From Tsukamurella sp. TY48 (GTDB lineage Bacteria > Actinomycetota > Actinomycetes > Mycobacteriales > Mycobacteriaceae), in NCBI RefSeq assembly GCF_019656655.1, contig NZ_BPMV01000001.1:2976001-3040000 (forward strand): a DNA stretch of 64,000 nt, written 5' to 3'. Of the stretch, positions 42,963 to 50,848 are shown in pieces; position 1 is the stretch's first letter, and the number at the start of each line of letters is the position of its first letter. A program made the position numbers and the translations under genes. The notes under the pieces are model-generated. The model was not told the origin of the DNA. It worked only from the letters and a program-made list of their open reading frames with translations, and ran no database searches.

Positions 42963-44444
42963 ATGAGCACGCACACTGAACCGATGGACCACCCACCCAC
43001 CGGCGTGACGACGCCCTCCGACGAGCGGACCGAGCAGGCCGGGCGCACGCCGCTGGTGATCAAACTGCTGGTCGCGGCTACTTTCGTGGTGATCCTCAAC
43101 GAGACGATCATGATCAACGCGATCCCGCGACTCATGACGGACTTCCACATCGAGGCGCGCGCCGCGCAATGGCTGTCGACCGTCTTCATGCTCACCATGG
43201 CCGCGGTGATCCCGGTGACGGGCTGGTTCCTGCAGCGCGTCAGCACCCGCACGGCGTACGCGGTCGCGATGGCCACGTTCAGCGCCGGTACCGCGCTCGC
43301 GGCGATCGCCCCGAACTTCGAGGTGCTGCTCGCCGCCCGCGTGGTGCAGGCGGGCGGCACCGCGATCATGATGCCGCTGCTGATGACCACGTTGATGACC
43401 GTGGTCCCGGAGAGCGACCGCGGCCGCGTGATGGGGCAGGTCACGCTGGCCATGTCGTGTGCGCCGGCGCTGGGTCCGGCGGTGTCCGGGGTGATTCTGC
43501 ACTTCGGCTCGTGGCGGCTGATCTTCGCCTTCGTCCTGCCCATCGCTGTGCTCGTCGGCATCGCCGGGATGCGGCAGTTGGAGAACGTCGGCGAGACCGA
43601 GAGCACGCCGGTCAGCTGGCTCAGCGTCGCGCTCGCTGCGGGCGGATTCGGCAGCCTCGTCTACGGTCTCAGCGAGATCGGCACGGGCAGCTGGACCGGC
43701 CCCGTCCTCACCGTGGCCGCAGGCGTTCTCCTGATCGCCGCCTTCGCCGCCTACCAGGTGCGCCTGCAGCAGCGCGAGATGCCGCTCCTCGATCTGCGCA
43801 CCCTGCGGCACCGCACCTATGCGGTCTCGCTCCTGCTGATGTCGGCCGCGTTCATGGCCTTCCTCGGATCGATGATCCTGTTGCCGCTCTACCTCCAGGA
43901 CCTGCGCGGACTCTCCGAACTGCAGACCGGGTTGCTGGTGATGCCGGGCGGCCTCGCGATGGGATTGCTCGGGCCCAAGGTCGGCAAGATCTACGACCGC
44001 GTCGGCGCGCGGCCGCTGGTGATCCCGGGCTCGATCGGCATGGTGATCGCGCTCGGCGCGCTGAGCCGCATCGGCGCAACCACGCCGTACCCGGTCATCG
44101 TCGCGATCCACGTCGCGCTGATGGTGTGCCTCGCCGCCGTCTTCACCCCCGTCTTCACCGTGGGCCTCGGCGATCTGCCGGAGCACCTGTACTCGCACGG
44201 CTCGTCGCTGCTCGGCACCTTGCAGCAGGTGGCCGGCGCGATCGGGACGGCCGCGCTGATCGTGGTCATGTCGAACCGCACAACGCAGCTCGTCGAGGCG
44301 GGGGCGTCGCAGCCGTCGGCCTTCGTCGGCGGCTTGGAGTGGGCCTTCGTCGCGGCGGCGCTGATGGGCGTCGTGGTGGTCGTGGCGGCGCTCCTGCTCC
44401 CGGCCGCGAAGCCGGCGACGGAGGAGTCCCGGACCGTCAGTTGA
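42963..44444 (+). CDS. MFS multidrug transporter, DHA2 (EmrB/QacA) family
   Basis: A 493-residue drug:H+ antiporter with a 30-residue soluble N-terminus and about 14 hydrophobic segments. The DHA2 landmarks are VILNETIMINAIPRLMTDFHIEARAAQWLSTVFML (motif D1-like) and SDRGRVMGQVTLAMSCAPALGPAVSGVI (motif C). ATG 42963 follows GAGGAA. It overlaps the arr gene on the opposite strand by eight bases at the 3' ends. Its presence next to Arr marks a small drug-resistance cluster, although its substrate is unknown. Confidence 0.93.
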   Translation: MSTHTEPMDHPPTGVTTPSDERTEQAGRTPLVIKLLVAATFVVILNETIMINAIPRLMTDFHIEARAAQWLSTVFMLTMAAVIPVTGWFLQRVSTRTAYAVAMATFSAGTALAAIAPNFEVLLAARVVQAGGTAIMMPLLMTTLMTVVPESDRGRVMGQVTLAMSCAPALGPAVSGVILHFGSWRLIFAFVLPIAVLVGIAGMRQLENVGETESTPVSWLSVALAAGGFGSLVYGLSEIGTGSWTGPVLTVAAGVLLIAAFAAYQVRLQQREMPLLDLRTLRHRTYAVSLLLMSAAFMAFLGSMILLPLYLQDLRGLSELQTGLLVMPGGLAMGLLGPKVGKIYDRVGARPLVIPGSIGMVIALGALSRIGATTPYPVIVAIHVALMVCLAAVFTPVFTVGLGDLPEHLYSHGSSLLGTLQQVAGAIGTAALIVVMSNRTTQLVEAGASQPSAFVGGLEWAFVAAALMGVVVVVAALLLPAAKPATEESRTVS

Positions 44445-44847
44445 TGATCTCGGCGCGGTCGTCGGAACGGATCGCGGCCAGCCGATCGCGCCACTGCTGC
44501 AGCGCTTCCGGCGAGAGGCGGGTCCAGTCGTCGATCCGCTCGACGATCCGCAGGGGAGCGCTGCTGCGGTAGGAGCGGGTGGGGTTGCCGGGGAACTTCT
44601 TATCGGTGACGTTCGGGTCGTTCTCGAACTCCCCGGTCGGCTCCACCCGGTACACCTGCGGCTCACCGTCGCCGGCTGCGAGTTCTGCGGCGAGCCCGGC
44701 GCCGTCGCGCAGGGCCGTGAAGTAGATGTGGTTCATGACGATCTCGGGCCGGTAGTTCGACCGGAACCCCGCGGTGAGGAGGTCTCCGACCTGGAGATCG
44801 GCCTTCGTGCCGTGGAAGAAGGGGCCTTCGTCCAACGCGTCGCTCAT
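44437..44847 (-). CDS. arr: Rifamycin ADP-ribosyltransferase
   Basis: A 136-residue enzyme that inactivates rifampicin by transferring ADP-ribose from NAD+ to the ansa-chain hydroxyl. The sequence matches the Arr family closely: GPFFHGTKADLQVGDLLTAGFRSNY at the N-terminus, NHIYFTALRDGAG, YRVEPTGEFENDPNVTDKKFPGNPTRSYRS and a final RLSPEALQQWRDRL. The catalytic His, Tyr and Asp positions known from M. smegmatis Arr are present (HGT, HIY, NDPN). ATG 44847 has TAGCCT six bases upstream. It should confer some intrinsic rifampicin tolerance if expressed. Confidence 0.95.
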   Translation of the reverse strand: MSDALDEGPFFHGTKADLQVGDLLTAGFRSNYRPEIVMNHIYFTALRDGAGLAAELAAGDGEPQVYRVEPTGEFENDPNVTDKKFPGNPTRSYRSSAPLRIVERIDDWTRLSPEALQQWRDRLAAIRSDDRAEIIN

Positions 44848-44853
44848 CGACCC

Positions 44854-44859
44854 AGGCTA
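44854..44859 (-). promoter_or_regulatory. Leaderless -10 box of arr
   Basis: On the minus strand TAGCCT ends six bases before ATG 44847. Confidence 0.6.
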
Positions 44860-45007
44860 CCTCCGCGGACGGCTCACGGGGCCCGAGGAGCGGGTGCGCC
44901 GCCCTCCCGCGGCCGCGATTCCTTCCTCCCTCCGGCTCGTGGCCGCGGATCGGATCATCGGCGGGGAGAACGGCGGAATTAGGTCGTGAACTGACCGGTG
45001 CGCTGAC

Positions 45008-45013
45008 TAGGGT
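45008..45013 (+). promoter_or_regulatory. Leaderless -10 box of the first VOC gene
   Basis: TAGGGT ends seven bases before ATG 45021. Confidence 0.6.
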
Positions 45014-45020
45014 TGGCACC

Positions 45021-45455
45021 ATGGCTGAAGTCAGGCAGATCCAGGTGACGTTCGATTGCGCGGACCCGAAGAAGGTCGCGCTGTTCTGGTGCGAGGTGCT
45101 GGGATACGTTGTGCCGCCGCCACCTCCGGGCTTCGACTCCTGGGACGCCTTCGATGCCAGCCTGCCGCCGGACTGGCAGGGCAGCAGGTTCGCGTGCATC
45201 GACCCGAACGGCGTCGGTCCGCGGCTGTTCTTCCAGCGCGTACCCGAGGGCAAGGTGGTGAAGAACCGCGTGCACCTCGACGTCCGGGTGGGCACGGGCC
45301 TCGTCGGCGCCGAACGGCTCGCCGCACTCGAGGCCGAGTGCGCGCGTCTCATCCCGCTCGGCGCCACCCGGTACGAGCTGCTCGAAGCCGACGGGGTGAA
45401 CGAATCCTGTCTGGTGATGCAGGACGTCGAGGGCAATGAGTTCTGCCTCGACTGA
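45021..45455 (+). CDS. VOC-family protein (glyoxalase-like)
   Basis: A 144-residue vicinal-oxygen-chelate protein of the Glyoxalase_6 group. It contains QIQVTFDCADPKKVALFWCEVLGY, a WQGSRFACIDPNGVGPRLFFQRVPEGKVVKNRVHLDV core with the conserved His, and the closing VMQDVEGNEFCLD. The likely fold is two beta-alpha-beta-beta-beta units binding a metal or a hydrophobic ligand. The reaction is unknown. It begins a run of three short genes (two VOC, one YdeI-like) in one direction. Confidence 0.85.
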   Translation: MAEVRQIQVTFDCADPKKVALFWCEVLGYVVPPPPPGFDSWDAFDASLPPDWQGSRFACIDPNGVGPRLFFQRVPEGKVVKNRVHLDVRVGTGLVGAERLAALEAECARLIPLGATRYELLEADGVNESCLVMQDVEGNEFCLD

Positions 45456-45487
45456 CACACGCTGAAGAACGAGCGAGAGGAGTAGCC

Positions 45488-45835
45488 GTGGATCTGTTCG
45501 CGAGGATCGCCGTCAGCAGGCTTCCCGAGGCGATCGCCTGGGGTGATGCGCTGTTCGGTCCGGTGGAGGCGTTCGCGCCGAACGATACCGAGCACGTCTG
45601 GACCCTCGCCGAGCACTGTCACGTCTACGTCGAGCTCCTGCCGCAGCACGCCGGACACTCCTCGGTGACCCTGTTCGTCGACGACCTCGACGCCTTCCTC
45701 GCCGCGGCCGCGGAACGCGGTCTGCACCCGGATACGCAGGAGGACTACGACAACGGTGTGCGGAAGACGATCTTCCTCGACCCCGACGGCAACGAGATCG
45801 GTGTGGGCGGCGCGCCCGCGGAACAAGGAGCATGA
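45488..45835 (+). CDS. Small VOC-family protein
   Basis: A 115-residue VOC protein: LFARIAVSRLPEAIAWGDALFG at the start, HCHVYVELLPQHAGHSSVTLFVDDLDAFLAAAAERG in the middle and TIFLDPDGNEIGVG at the end. It is a single-unit version that could dimerise. GTG 45488 follows AGGAG. It lies 32 bases after the preceding VOC gene and just before the YdeI-like gene, suggesting one transcript. Function unknown. Confidence 0.82.
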   Translation: MDLFARIAVSRLPEAIAWGDALFGPVEAFAPNDTEHVWTLAEHCHVYVELLPQHAGHSSVTLFVDDLDAFLAAAAERGLHPDTQEDYDNGVRKTIFLDPDGNEIGVGGAPAEQGA

Positions 45836-45839
45836 CCTC

Positions 45840-46277
45840 ATGACACTGCGCGTCCACAGCACCCTGGAACCCACCGGTCCTGCCACCGCCATCATGCTCA
45901 CCGACGAGCAGGTCGCCGCACTCGACGGCGGCAAGCGGCCGGCGTTCCGCGTCACCATCGGCGATCGCACGGCGCGCCTGCGCGTCGCACCGATGGGTGG
46001 CTGCAACATGATCGGGCTGTCGAAGGCCGCGCGGAAGGAACTCGGCGTGGAGATCGGCGACACCGTGGACGCCACCATCGAGCTCGACGATGCCGAGCGC
46101 ACCGTCGACCTGCCCGACGATCTCGCGGCCGCGCTCGACGCCGACCCCGCGGTGCGGGCCGCCTTCGACGCGCTCAACTACACGCGCCGCAAGGAGTACG
46201 CCCGCGGCGTCACCGAGGCCAAGCGTGCGGAGACCCGGGAACGCCGGATCGCCGCGGTGGTGGACGCGCTCCGTTAG
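45840..46277 (+). CDS. YdeI/OmpD-associated family protein with DUF1905 domain
   Basis: A 145-residue protein. The first 90 residues form the DUF1905 small barrel (STLEPTGPATAIMLTDEQVAAL, then APMGGCNMIGLSKAARKELGVEIGDTVDATIELDDAERTVDLP). The last 50 are the YdeI-type helical tail (AFDALNYTRRKEYARGVTEAKRAETRERRI). This arrangement is common in bacteria; its biochemical role is not known. ATG 45840 lies just after the preceding stop. Its stop overlaps the TetR gene on the opposite strand by four bases. Confidence 0.85.
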   Translation: MTLRVHSTLEPTGPATAIMLTDEQVAALDGGKRPAFRVTIGDRTARLRVAPMGGCNMIGLSKAARKELGVEIGDTVDATIELDDAERTVDLPDDLAAALDADPAVRAAFDALNYTRRKEYARGVTEAKRAETRERRIAAVVDALR

Positions 46278-46837
46278 GCGGTGGCCGCCGCAGACATGAG
46301 GGTCCCGATCACGGTGCGCGACAGGGCTTCTCGGTCGCCCTCGTTCCACGCCCGCAGTAGCACTGCGATGATCGCGTAGGCCAGTGCCGCGGGATCCGTG
46401 GTGGCGGCCAGGTGCCCGTCGTCCCGCGCCGCGGTGAGGTACTGCGTGACGCCGTCGGTGAGTCCGGCGAACCCGGCCGACTCCGCACCGAGGATCTCCG
46501 CCGCCTTGCCCTGGAGGTCCGGTCGCGCGGCAAGCAGGCGGGCGAAGGCCGTTGCCGCGGGTTGGGGGAGGGAGGCGAGTGCGTCGCCGAGATCGGGTGG
46601 GCGGAGCGATTCGATCTCGCCCGCGGCGGCGGTCAGGAGGAAGCTGCGGTCGACCGCATAGGCCACGAGGAAGCCCTCGAAGTCTCCGAAGTGGGCGTGC
46701 AGCAGCCCGGTGGCAACGCCGGCCTCCGCGGTGACCGCACGGCCCCGCAGGCCGCCCGCCCCCTCGCGCAGGATCACGGTCTCGGCCGCGGCGAACAGCC
46801 GCTGCCGGACTCCGTCGATCGCGACTCCCCGGGGCAT
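46274..46837 (-). CDS. TetR-family transcriptional regulator
   Basis: A 187-residue TetR protein with an HTH of LRGRAVTAEAGVATGLLHAHFGDFEGFLVAYA (about residues 30-61) and a helical ligand domain. It is divergent from the flavin monooxygenase gene, with 92 bases between starts that hold two 16-bp operator-like sites. It most likely represses the monooxygenase and itself and releases DNA when the monooxygenase's substrate or a related drug binds. Confidence 0.9.
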   Translation of the reverse strand: MPRGVAIDGVRQRLFAAAETVILREGAGGLRGRAVTAEAGVATGLLHAHFGDFEGFLVAYAVDRSFLLTAAAGEIESLRPPDLGDALASLPQPAATAFARLLAARPDLQGKAAEILGAESAGFAGLTDGVTQYLTAARDDGHLAATTDPAALAYAIIAVLLRAWNEGDREALSRTVIGTLMSAAATA

Positions 46838-46876
46838 GCCGACGATTCTACGAGGTGGGGGCCACTGGCGCAGAGA

Positions 46877-46914
46877 ATGGTCACTCGTTCATACTGGAAT
46901 GAACACTCGTTCAT
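46877..46914 (+). promoter_or_regulatory. Two tandem TetR-type operators
   Basis: ATGAACACTCGTTCAT (46899-46914) is a perfect palindrome with 6-bp arms around ACTC. ATGGTCACTCGTTCAT (46877-46892) is a second copy with two mismatches in the left arm. The copies start 22 bases apart, two helical turns, so two dimers could bind the same face. They lie between the divergent TetR and monooxygenase genes. Confidence 0.85.
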
Positions 46915-46929
46915 ATCAGGGAGGCCGAC

Positions 46930-48081
46930 ATGCCACAGCGGGTACTCATCGCCGGCGCGGGAATCGCCGGACTGGCGGCGGCGCTGCGCCTGCACCGCGA
47001 CGGCCACGAGATCGTCGTCGTCGAGCGCGCGCGGGCCCGGCGCACTGGCGGCTACCTGATCAACCTCCTCGGGACGGGATTCGACGCCGCCGAACGCCTC
47101 GGGCTCGACGGTGCGCTCCGCGCGCACGATCAGGGGATGTTCACCTCGAATCTCGTCCGCGCCGACGGCAGCACCAGGCTCACCATGCCCGCGGCAATGG
47201 CGGAGTCCTTGGGCGACCGCGCGCTCACCGTGTTCCGCGGAGACCTGGAATCCGTTCTGTACGAGGCGGTCCAGGGCTGCGCGGACATCCGCTTCGACAC
47301 CACGGTGACGGCGATCGAGGACGTCCCTTCGGCGCCGCTGCGCGTCACGCTCAGCGACGGCACCGTCGAAGACGCGGACCTCGTGATCGGTGCCGACGGC
47401 CTGCACTCGGGCGTGCGCGAGCTGGCCTTCGGCCCGTCCGAATCCTTCGTCCGCGAGCTGAACCACGTGGTCGCGGCGTTCACCCTCGACGCGCCACCCG
47501 AAGGCCTATCGCCGCAGACCGCGGACACCTTCATCGACGTCGGGCGCACCGCCGCGGTGTTCCGTCCGCGCACGCAGAGCGCCTCGGCGTTCGTCACCTA
47601 CCGCACGGACTCGGTCGCCGCCGATCTCGCAGCCGGGCCCGTCGCCGCGATCGAGAGGCGCTTCGCCGACCTCGGCGGGGGACTGCGGGCAGCGATCGCA
47701 GGGGCGGGTGACGAGGCGTACTTCGATTCCGTGAGTCAGGTGGTGATGCCGTCGTGGAGTTCCGGCCGGGTGGTGCTGCTCGGCGACGCGGCCTGGTGCG
47801 TGTCACTTTTCGCCGGCCACGGCGCGGGCCTCGCGCTCGACGGTGCCGATCGCCTGGGGCGGGCGCTGGCCGCCCACGACGACACCGCGGCGGCCCTGCG
47901 CAGCTGGGAAGCGAGCCTGCGCGACGAGGTGGAGCGGAAGCAGAAGCAGGCGCGTGTCGGCATGGCCCGGTTCGCACCGCCGAGCCGATTGCACCTCGTG
48001 GTGCAGGACCTGATGATTCGCGCCCTCACCGCGCCGGTCCTCGGCCCGTTCCTGCAGTCCCGGCTCCCGCGGCCGAAGTGA
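46930..48081 (+). CDS. FAD-dependent monooxygenase (aromatic hydroxylase-like)
   Basis: A 383-residue class A flavoprotein monooxygenase. The FAD dinucleotide fold is VLIAGAGIAGLAAALRLHRDGHEIVVVERA (residues 5-34). The DG motif region is DLVIGADGLHSGVRELAF and the second FAD motif is GRVVLLGDAAWCVSLFAGHGAGLALDGADRLGRAL, where GDAA stands for the GD motif. Relatives hydroxylate aromatics or antibiotics such as tetracycline or rifamycin; I cannot choose the substrate. ATG 46930 follows GGGAGG. Control by the divergent TetR is indicated by the paired operators. Confidence 0.9.
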   Translation: MPQRVLIAGAGIAGLAAALRLHRDGHEIVVVERARARRTGGYLINLLGTGFDAAERLGLDGALRAHDQGMFTSNLVRADGSTRLTMPAAMAESLGDRALTVFRGDLESVLYEAVQGCADIRFDTTVTAIEDVPSAPLRVTLSDGTVEDADLVIGADGLHSGVRELAFGPSESFVRELNHVVAAFTLDAPPEGLSPQTADTFIDVGRTAAVFRPRTQSASAFVTYRTDSVAADLAAGPVAAIERRFADLGGGLRAAIAGAGDEAYFDSVSQVVMPSWSSGRVVLLGDAAWCVSLFAGHGAGLALDGADRLGRALAAHDDTAAALRSWEASLRDEVERKQKQARVGMARFAPPSRLHLVVQDLMIRALTAPVLGPFLQSRLPRPK

Positions 48082-48096
48082 TGCACGGAATCCCGC

Positions 48097-48102
48097 TAGC
48101 GT
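48097..48102 (+). promoter_or_regulatory. Leaderless -10 box of the GNAT fusion gene
   Basis: TAGCGT ends seven bases before ATG 48110. Confidence 0.6.
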
Positions 48103-48109
48103 GGAGGCT

Positions 48110-49036
48110 ATGAAACTGGACGGTGCCACGGTGCGTGCCGCCTCGACCGAGGACCTGCCCTTCCTCGTCGAGAACGATCAGATCGCCCGCCGCTCGGTGC
48201 TGGTGGAGGCGATCGCCGCTGGTCGTGTGATCGTGGCGGTGTACGACGACCGGCCGATCGGGTGGCTGCGGTGGAGCGTTTTTCGTGATGTGTACCCCTT
48301 CATCGACGTGGTCGAGGTGCTCGGACCGTTCCGGAGACGGGGCATCGGCCGCCTCCTGATGGAGGCGTGGACCGCGGAGGCCGCCCGCGCGAGATGTGCC
48401 GGCGTGATGGCATGTGCAGACCCGGAATCGACCGGGTACCGGTTCCTCTGGGCGCTCGGGTGGCAGGACTGCGGCGCTCTGGTTCTTCCGACTCCCGCTG
48501 TGACGATCCTCCGCAGGTCCCTCACCGGCCCGACCGAGCCGTGGGACGAATCGGTGGCGCCACCCGTGGTGCGCACCGAGTTCCGGTCACGGTGGGGTGA
48601 GCTCCCCGGGGGCGGGGAGTGGGCGGACGACGTGCTGGCGATGCTCGTCGGCGAGCGGATGTACTCCGTGGAGTTCGTCGTCAACGACTACGTGCAGATG
48701 CGCTTCGACGGCCCGCGCTCCGATCCCGGGCCGGCGGTCCTCAACTGCGAGGTGTGGCCGGCGATCGAATACCGCGGACGAACCTGGCGGGAACCGGATC
48801 TCGGGTACGCGGATGCGGTGCGAGGCCTCACCCCGGGCACCGTCACGGGCACCTCCGTACGACCGCGCGAGGGCCTGCGCATCGAACTCGACACCGGCGC
48901 CGTGCTGATCAACCCCGCGGCCGACGAGGTCTATGTCGAGATCGCCCAGCTCACCGGTGCAGAGGGTGGCAACAGTGCGTGGTGGTTGCCCGGAGATCTC
49001 GGATTCGAGCACCTCGCTCAGGCGGACGACGCCTGA
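48110..49036 (+). CDS. GNAT N-acetyltransferase fused to an uncharacterised C-terminal domain
   Basis: A 308-residue two-part protein. Residues 1-140 are a GNAT domain with VRAASTEDLPFLVENDQIARR, IVAVYDDRPIGWLRW and the acetyl-CoA motif VEVLGPFRRRGIGRLLMEAWTAEA. Residues 155-308 are a separate domain with FVVNDYVQMRFDGP, AVLNCEVWPAIEYRGRTWREPDLGYADAVRGLTPG and a Trp-rich end (NSAWWLPGDLGFEHL) that I do not recognise. It resembles immunity or DUF-type beta proteins but no family can be claimed. ATG 48110 fits the leaderless box; an upstream GTG is less likely. Confidence 0.78.
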   Translation: MKLDGATVRAASTEDLPFLVENDQIARRSVLVEAIAAGRVIVAVYDDRPIGWLRWSVFRDVYPFIDVVEVLGPFRRRGIGRLLMEAWTAEAARARCAGVMACADPESTGYRFLWALGWQDCGALVLPTPAVTILRRSLTGPTEPWDESVAPPVVRTEFRSRWGELPGGGEWADDVLAMLVGERMYSVEFVVNDYVQMRFDGPRSDPGPAVLNCEVWPAIEYRGRTWREPDLGYADAVRGLTPGTVTGTSVRPREGLRIELDTGAVLINPAADEVYVEIAQLTGAEGGNSAWWLPGDLGFEHLAQADDA

Positions 49037-49040
49037 CGCG

Positions 49041-49382
49041 TCAGCACTTCACGACGTTGCCGAAGCCCCGGTCGGAGACCTTCGTGCCGTAGTAGCCGTC
49101 GCACTTGATGATGTTGTCGCGACCGGTCACCACGATGTTCTTGATCGGGTAGCTGGTGGTGATCACGTTGCCGTCGCCGGACACCATCAGCAGGTCGCAA
49201 TGCGCGACCACCGTGAGGGTGTTGCGGCTGCCGCTCACGGACACACCGTCGCTCATGCAGTGCACGGTCTGGGTGATGCCGCTGCCGAAGACGTCTCCGG
49301 GGCCGGCGGCGGCGATGCCAGCGGGCGCGAGTGCGGCGCCGAGAGCGGTGGCTGCGGCGATGGTGAGAATGCGGTTCTTCAT
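49041..49382 (-). CDS. Secreted DUF3060 protein
   Basis: A 113-residue exported protein. A signal peptide of about 26 residues (ILTIAAATALGAALAPAGIAAA) is followed by a DUF3060-type repetitive beta region: VHCMSDGVSVSGSRNTLTVVAHCDLLMVSGDGNVI, then IVVTGRDNIIKCDG and a final GNVVKC. Four Cys could make two disulfides. Function unknown; actinobacterial members are small envelope or secreted proteins. It converges on the GNAT fusion gene with four bases between stops. Confidence 0.82.
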   Translation of the reverse strand: MKNRILTIAAATALGAALAPAGIAAAGPGDVFGSGITQTVHCMSDGVSVSGSRNTLTVVAHCDLLMVSGDGNVITTSYPIKNIVVTGRDNIIKCDGYYGTKVSDRGFGNVVKC

Positions 49383-49443
49383 GATCTGTCTCCCCCGAGT
49401 CGAAAGTATGCAGTCCGAAATGTACCGTCTCGCGGTCGGCGGC

Positions 49444-49449
49444 TAGCGT
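49444..49449 (+). promoter_or_regulatory. Leaderless -10 box of bcp
   Basis: TAGCGT ends six bases before ATG 49456. Confidence 0.6.
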
Positions 49450-49455
49450 GGAGCT

Positions 49456-49914
49456 ATGAAACCCGGAGACAAGGCCCCCGATTTCGAGCTTCCCGATCAG
49501 CTCGGCCATCCGCGCAAGCTCAGCGACCTGCTGGCCGACGGCCCGGTGGCGCTGTTCTTCTACCCGGCGGCGTTCACGCCCGGCTGCACCAAGGAGGCCT
49601 GCCACTTCCGTGACCTGGCCACCGAGTTCGCCGAGGCCGGTGTGCAGCGCGTCGGTATCAGCCGCGACGCGGTCGAGAAGCAGCAGGACTGGGCGGCCAA
49701 GCACGAGCTCGGCTACCCGCTTCTTTCCGATGTCGACGGTGCGGTGGCCTCGGCCTACGGCGTCCGCCGCGACGGCCTGCTCAAGCTGGCCGGTATGCCC
49801 ACCAAGCGCACCACCTTCGCCATCCGCGCCGACGGCACCATCGCCGACGTGATCGCCTCCGAGGTGAACATGCAGGCCCACGCGGATCGCGCGCTGTCCG
49901 CACTGCGCAGCTGA
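49456..49914 (+). CDS. bcp: Peroxiredoxin, Bcp/PrxQ type
   Basis: A 152-residue thiol peroxidase that reduces hydrogen peroxide and organic peroxides. The peroxidatic Cys is in FFYPAAFTPGCTKEACHFRD, with the second Cys five residues later as in PrxQ enzymes. YGVRRDGLLKLAGMPTKRTTFAI and the C-terminal AHADRALSALR complete the family. ATG 49456 fits the leaderless -10 box. The mepB-like gene follows after two bases and is probably co-transcribed. Confidence 0.95.
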   Translation: MKPGDKAPDFELPDQLGHPRKLSDLLADGPVALFFYPAAFTPGCTKEACHFRDLATEFAEAGVQRVGISRDAVEKQQDWAAKHELGYPLLSDVDGAVASAYGVRRDGLLKLAGMPTKRTTFAIRADGTIADVIASEVNMQAHADRALSALRS

Positions 49915-49916
49915 CG

Positions 49917-50423
49917 GTGCGCCCTGAGCTCGCCGCCTTCCTGACCGCTCTCGGGGAGGCGGGGCTCGCACCGTCGCGCCCGGTCCCCGAGCCCGAGGGC
50001 GAGGAGTACGGCGCGCACACCGTCGAGGCCGGCGGTATTACCGTCGCCTTCCGGATCGGGAAGACCACCCCGACCAAGGTCGGGCAGTTCGTCACCGCAT
50101 GGCGACGATCCGCGGCGGGCCCGATCCGGCCCCTCGACGCCGCCGATGGCGTGGCCTTCCTTGTGATCGCCAGCCACCAGGACGACCGCGGCGGATACTT
50201 CGCCTTTCCGCGCGACGTGCTGGTCAGCCGGGGTGTCTTCGCCGACGGTGGGCGCGGCGGCAAGCGTGGGTTCCGCATCTACCCGCCCTGGGTCGAGCCC
50301 CCGGCGGGGCAGGCGACTCGCACGCGGTCCTGGCAGGTCGAGCATTTCCTCGAGGCCTCCGCCGACGGTGCGCTCGACCCCGCTCGGATCGCCTCGGTGT
50401 TCGCGGTCTCTGCTCACGGCTGA
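49917..50423 (+). CDS. MepB-family protein
   Basis: A 168-residue cytoplasmic protein of the MepB family, first named from the staphylococcal mepRAB locus. Landmarks are AFRIGKTTPTKVGQFVTAWRRSAAGPIRPLD, VIASHQDDRGGYFAFPRDVLVSRGVF, and GKRGFRIYPPWVEPPAGQATRTRSWQVEHFLE. The fold looks like a nucleic-acid-binding or nuclease-related domain, but its function is unknown. GTG 49917 starts two bases after bcp. Confidence 0.82.
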   Translation: MRPELAAFLTALGEAGLAPSRPVPEPEGEEYGAHTVEAGGITVAFRIGKTTPTKVGQFVTAWRRSAAGPIRPLDAADGVAFLVIASHQDDRGGYFAFPRDVLVSRGVFADGGRGGKRGFRIYPPWVEPPAGQATRTRSWQVEHFLEASADGALDPARIASVFAVSAHG

Positions 50424-50492
50424 TCGGCACTGGCACAGTCGCGCCGCGGTGTGGACACTGGAATGACAGAGCAATCGAACCAGGGAGTCCAC

Positions 50493-50846
50493 ATGGCAGG
50501 GAACGAGAATCCGTTCGGATTCGGATCGGGCGAGTTCGACGACATCGCTCGGGAGGCCCGCGACATGCTGGGCCGGATCGTCGGCGGCGCGACCGGCGGG
50601 CGCGACGTCTTCTCGGGCTTGTTCGACGAGGCCGGGCGCCGCACGCGCCGCGAACCGGAGACGGCGGGGGAGGCGGGAGACGGCGTGTGGGCCATCATCG
50701 CCACCGCTGACGACGGTGCGGCCCGCGTCGAGCAGGTCTTCAAGACCGAGATCGAGGCGCTGCGCGCACATCAGCACAACACCGATGCCACGCGGAAGGT
50801 GCGCTTCCTGCCCTACGGCATCGCGGTCACCGCGCTCGAGGACTGA
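50493..50846 (+). CDS. Hypothetical acidic protein
   Basis: A 117-residue protein I do not recognise. It starts NENPFGFGSGEFDDIAREARDMLGRIVGG, has a Gly/Arg-rich linker, and ends in a compact segment (GVWAIIATADDGAARVEQVFKTEIEALRAHQHNTDATRKVRFLPYGIAVTALED). That segment resembles small actinobacterial domains that follow kinases or are free-standing. ATG 50493 follows GGGAG; ATG 50463 would add ten residues. Cytoplasmic, no membrane segment. Confidence 0.65.
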   Translation: MAGNENPFGFGSGEFDDIAREARDMLGRIVGGATGGRDVFSGLFDEAGRRTRREPETAGEAGDGVWAIIATADDGAARVEQVFKTEIEALRAHQHNTDATRKVRFLPYGIAVTALED

Positions 50847-50848
50847 TC

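Noticed and set aside
44878-44960. Possible small gene in the gap between arr and the first VOC gene
   Set aside because: Open frames here have no start with a ribosome site or leaderless box and an arginine/proline-rich composition typical of noncoding high-GC DNA.
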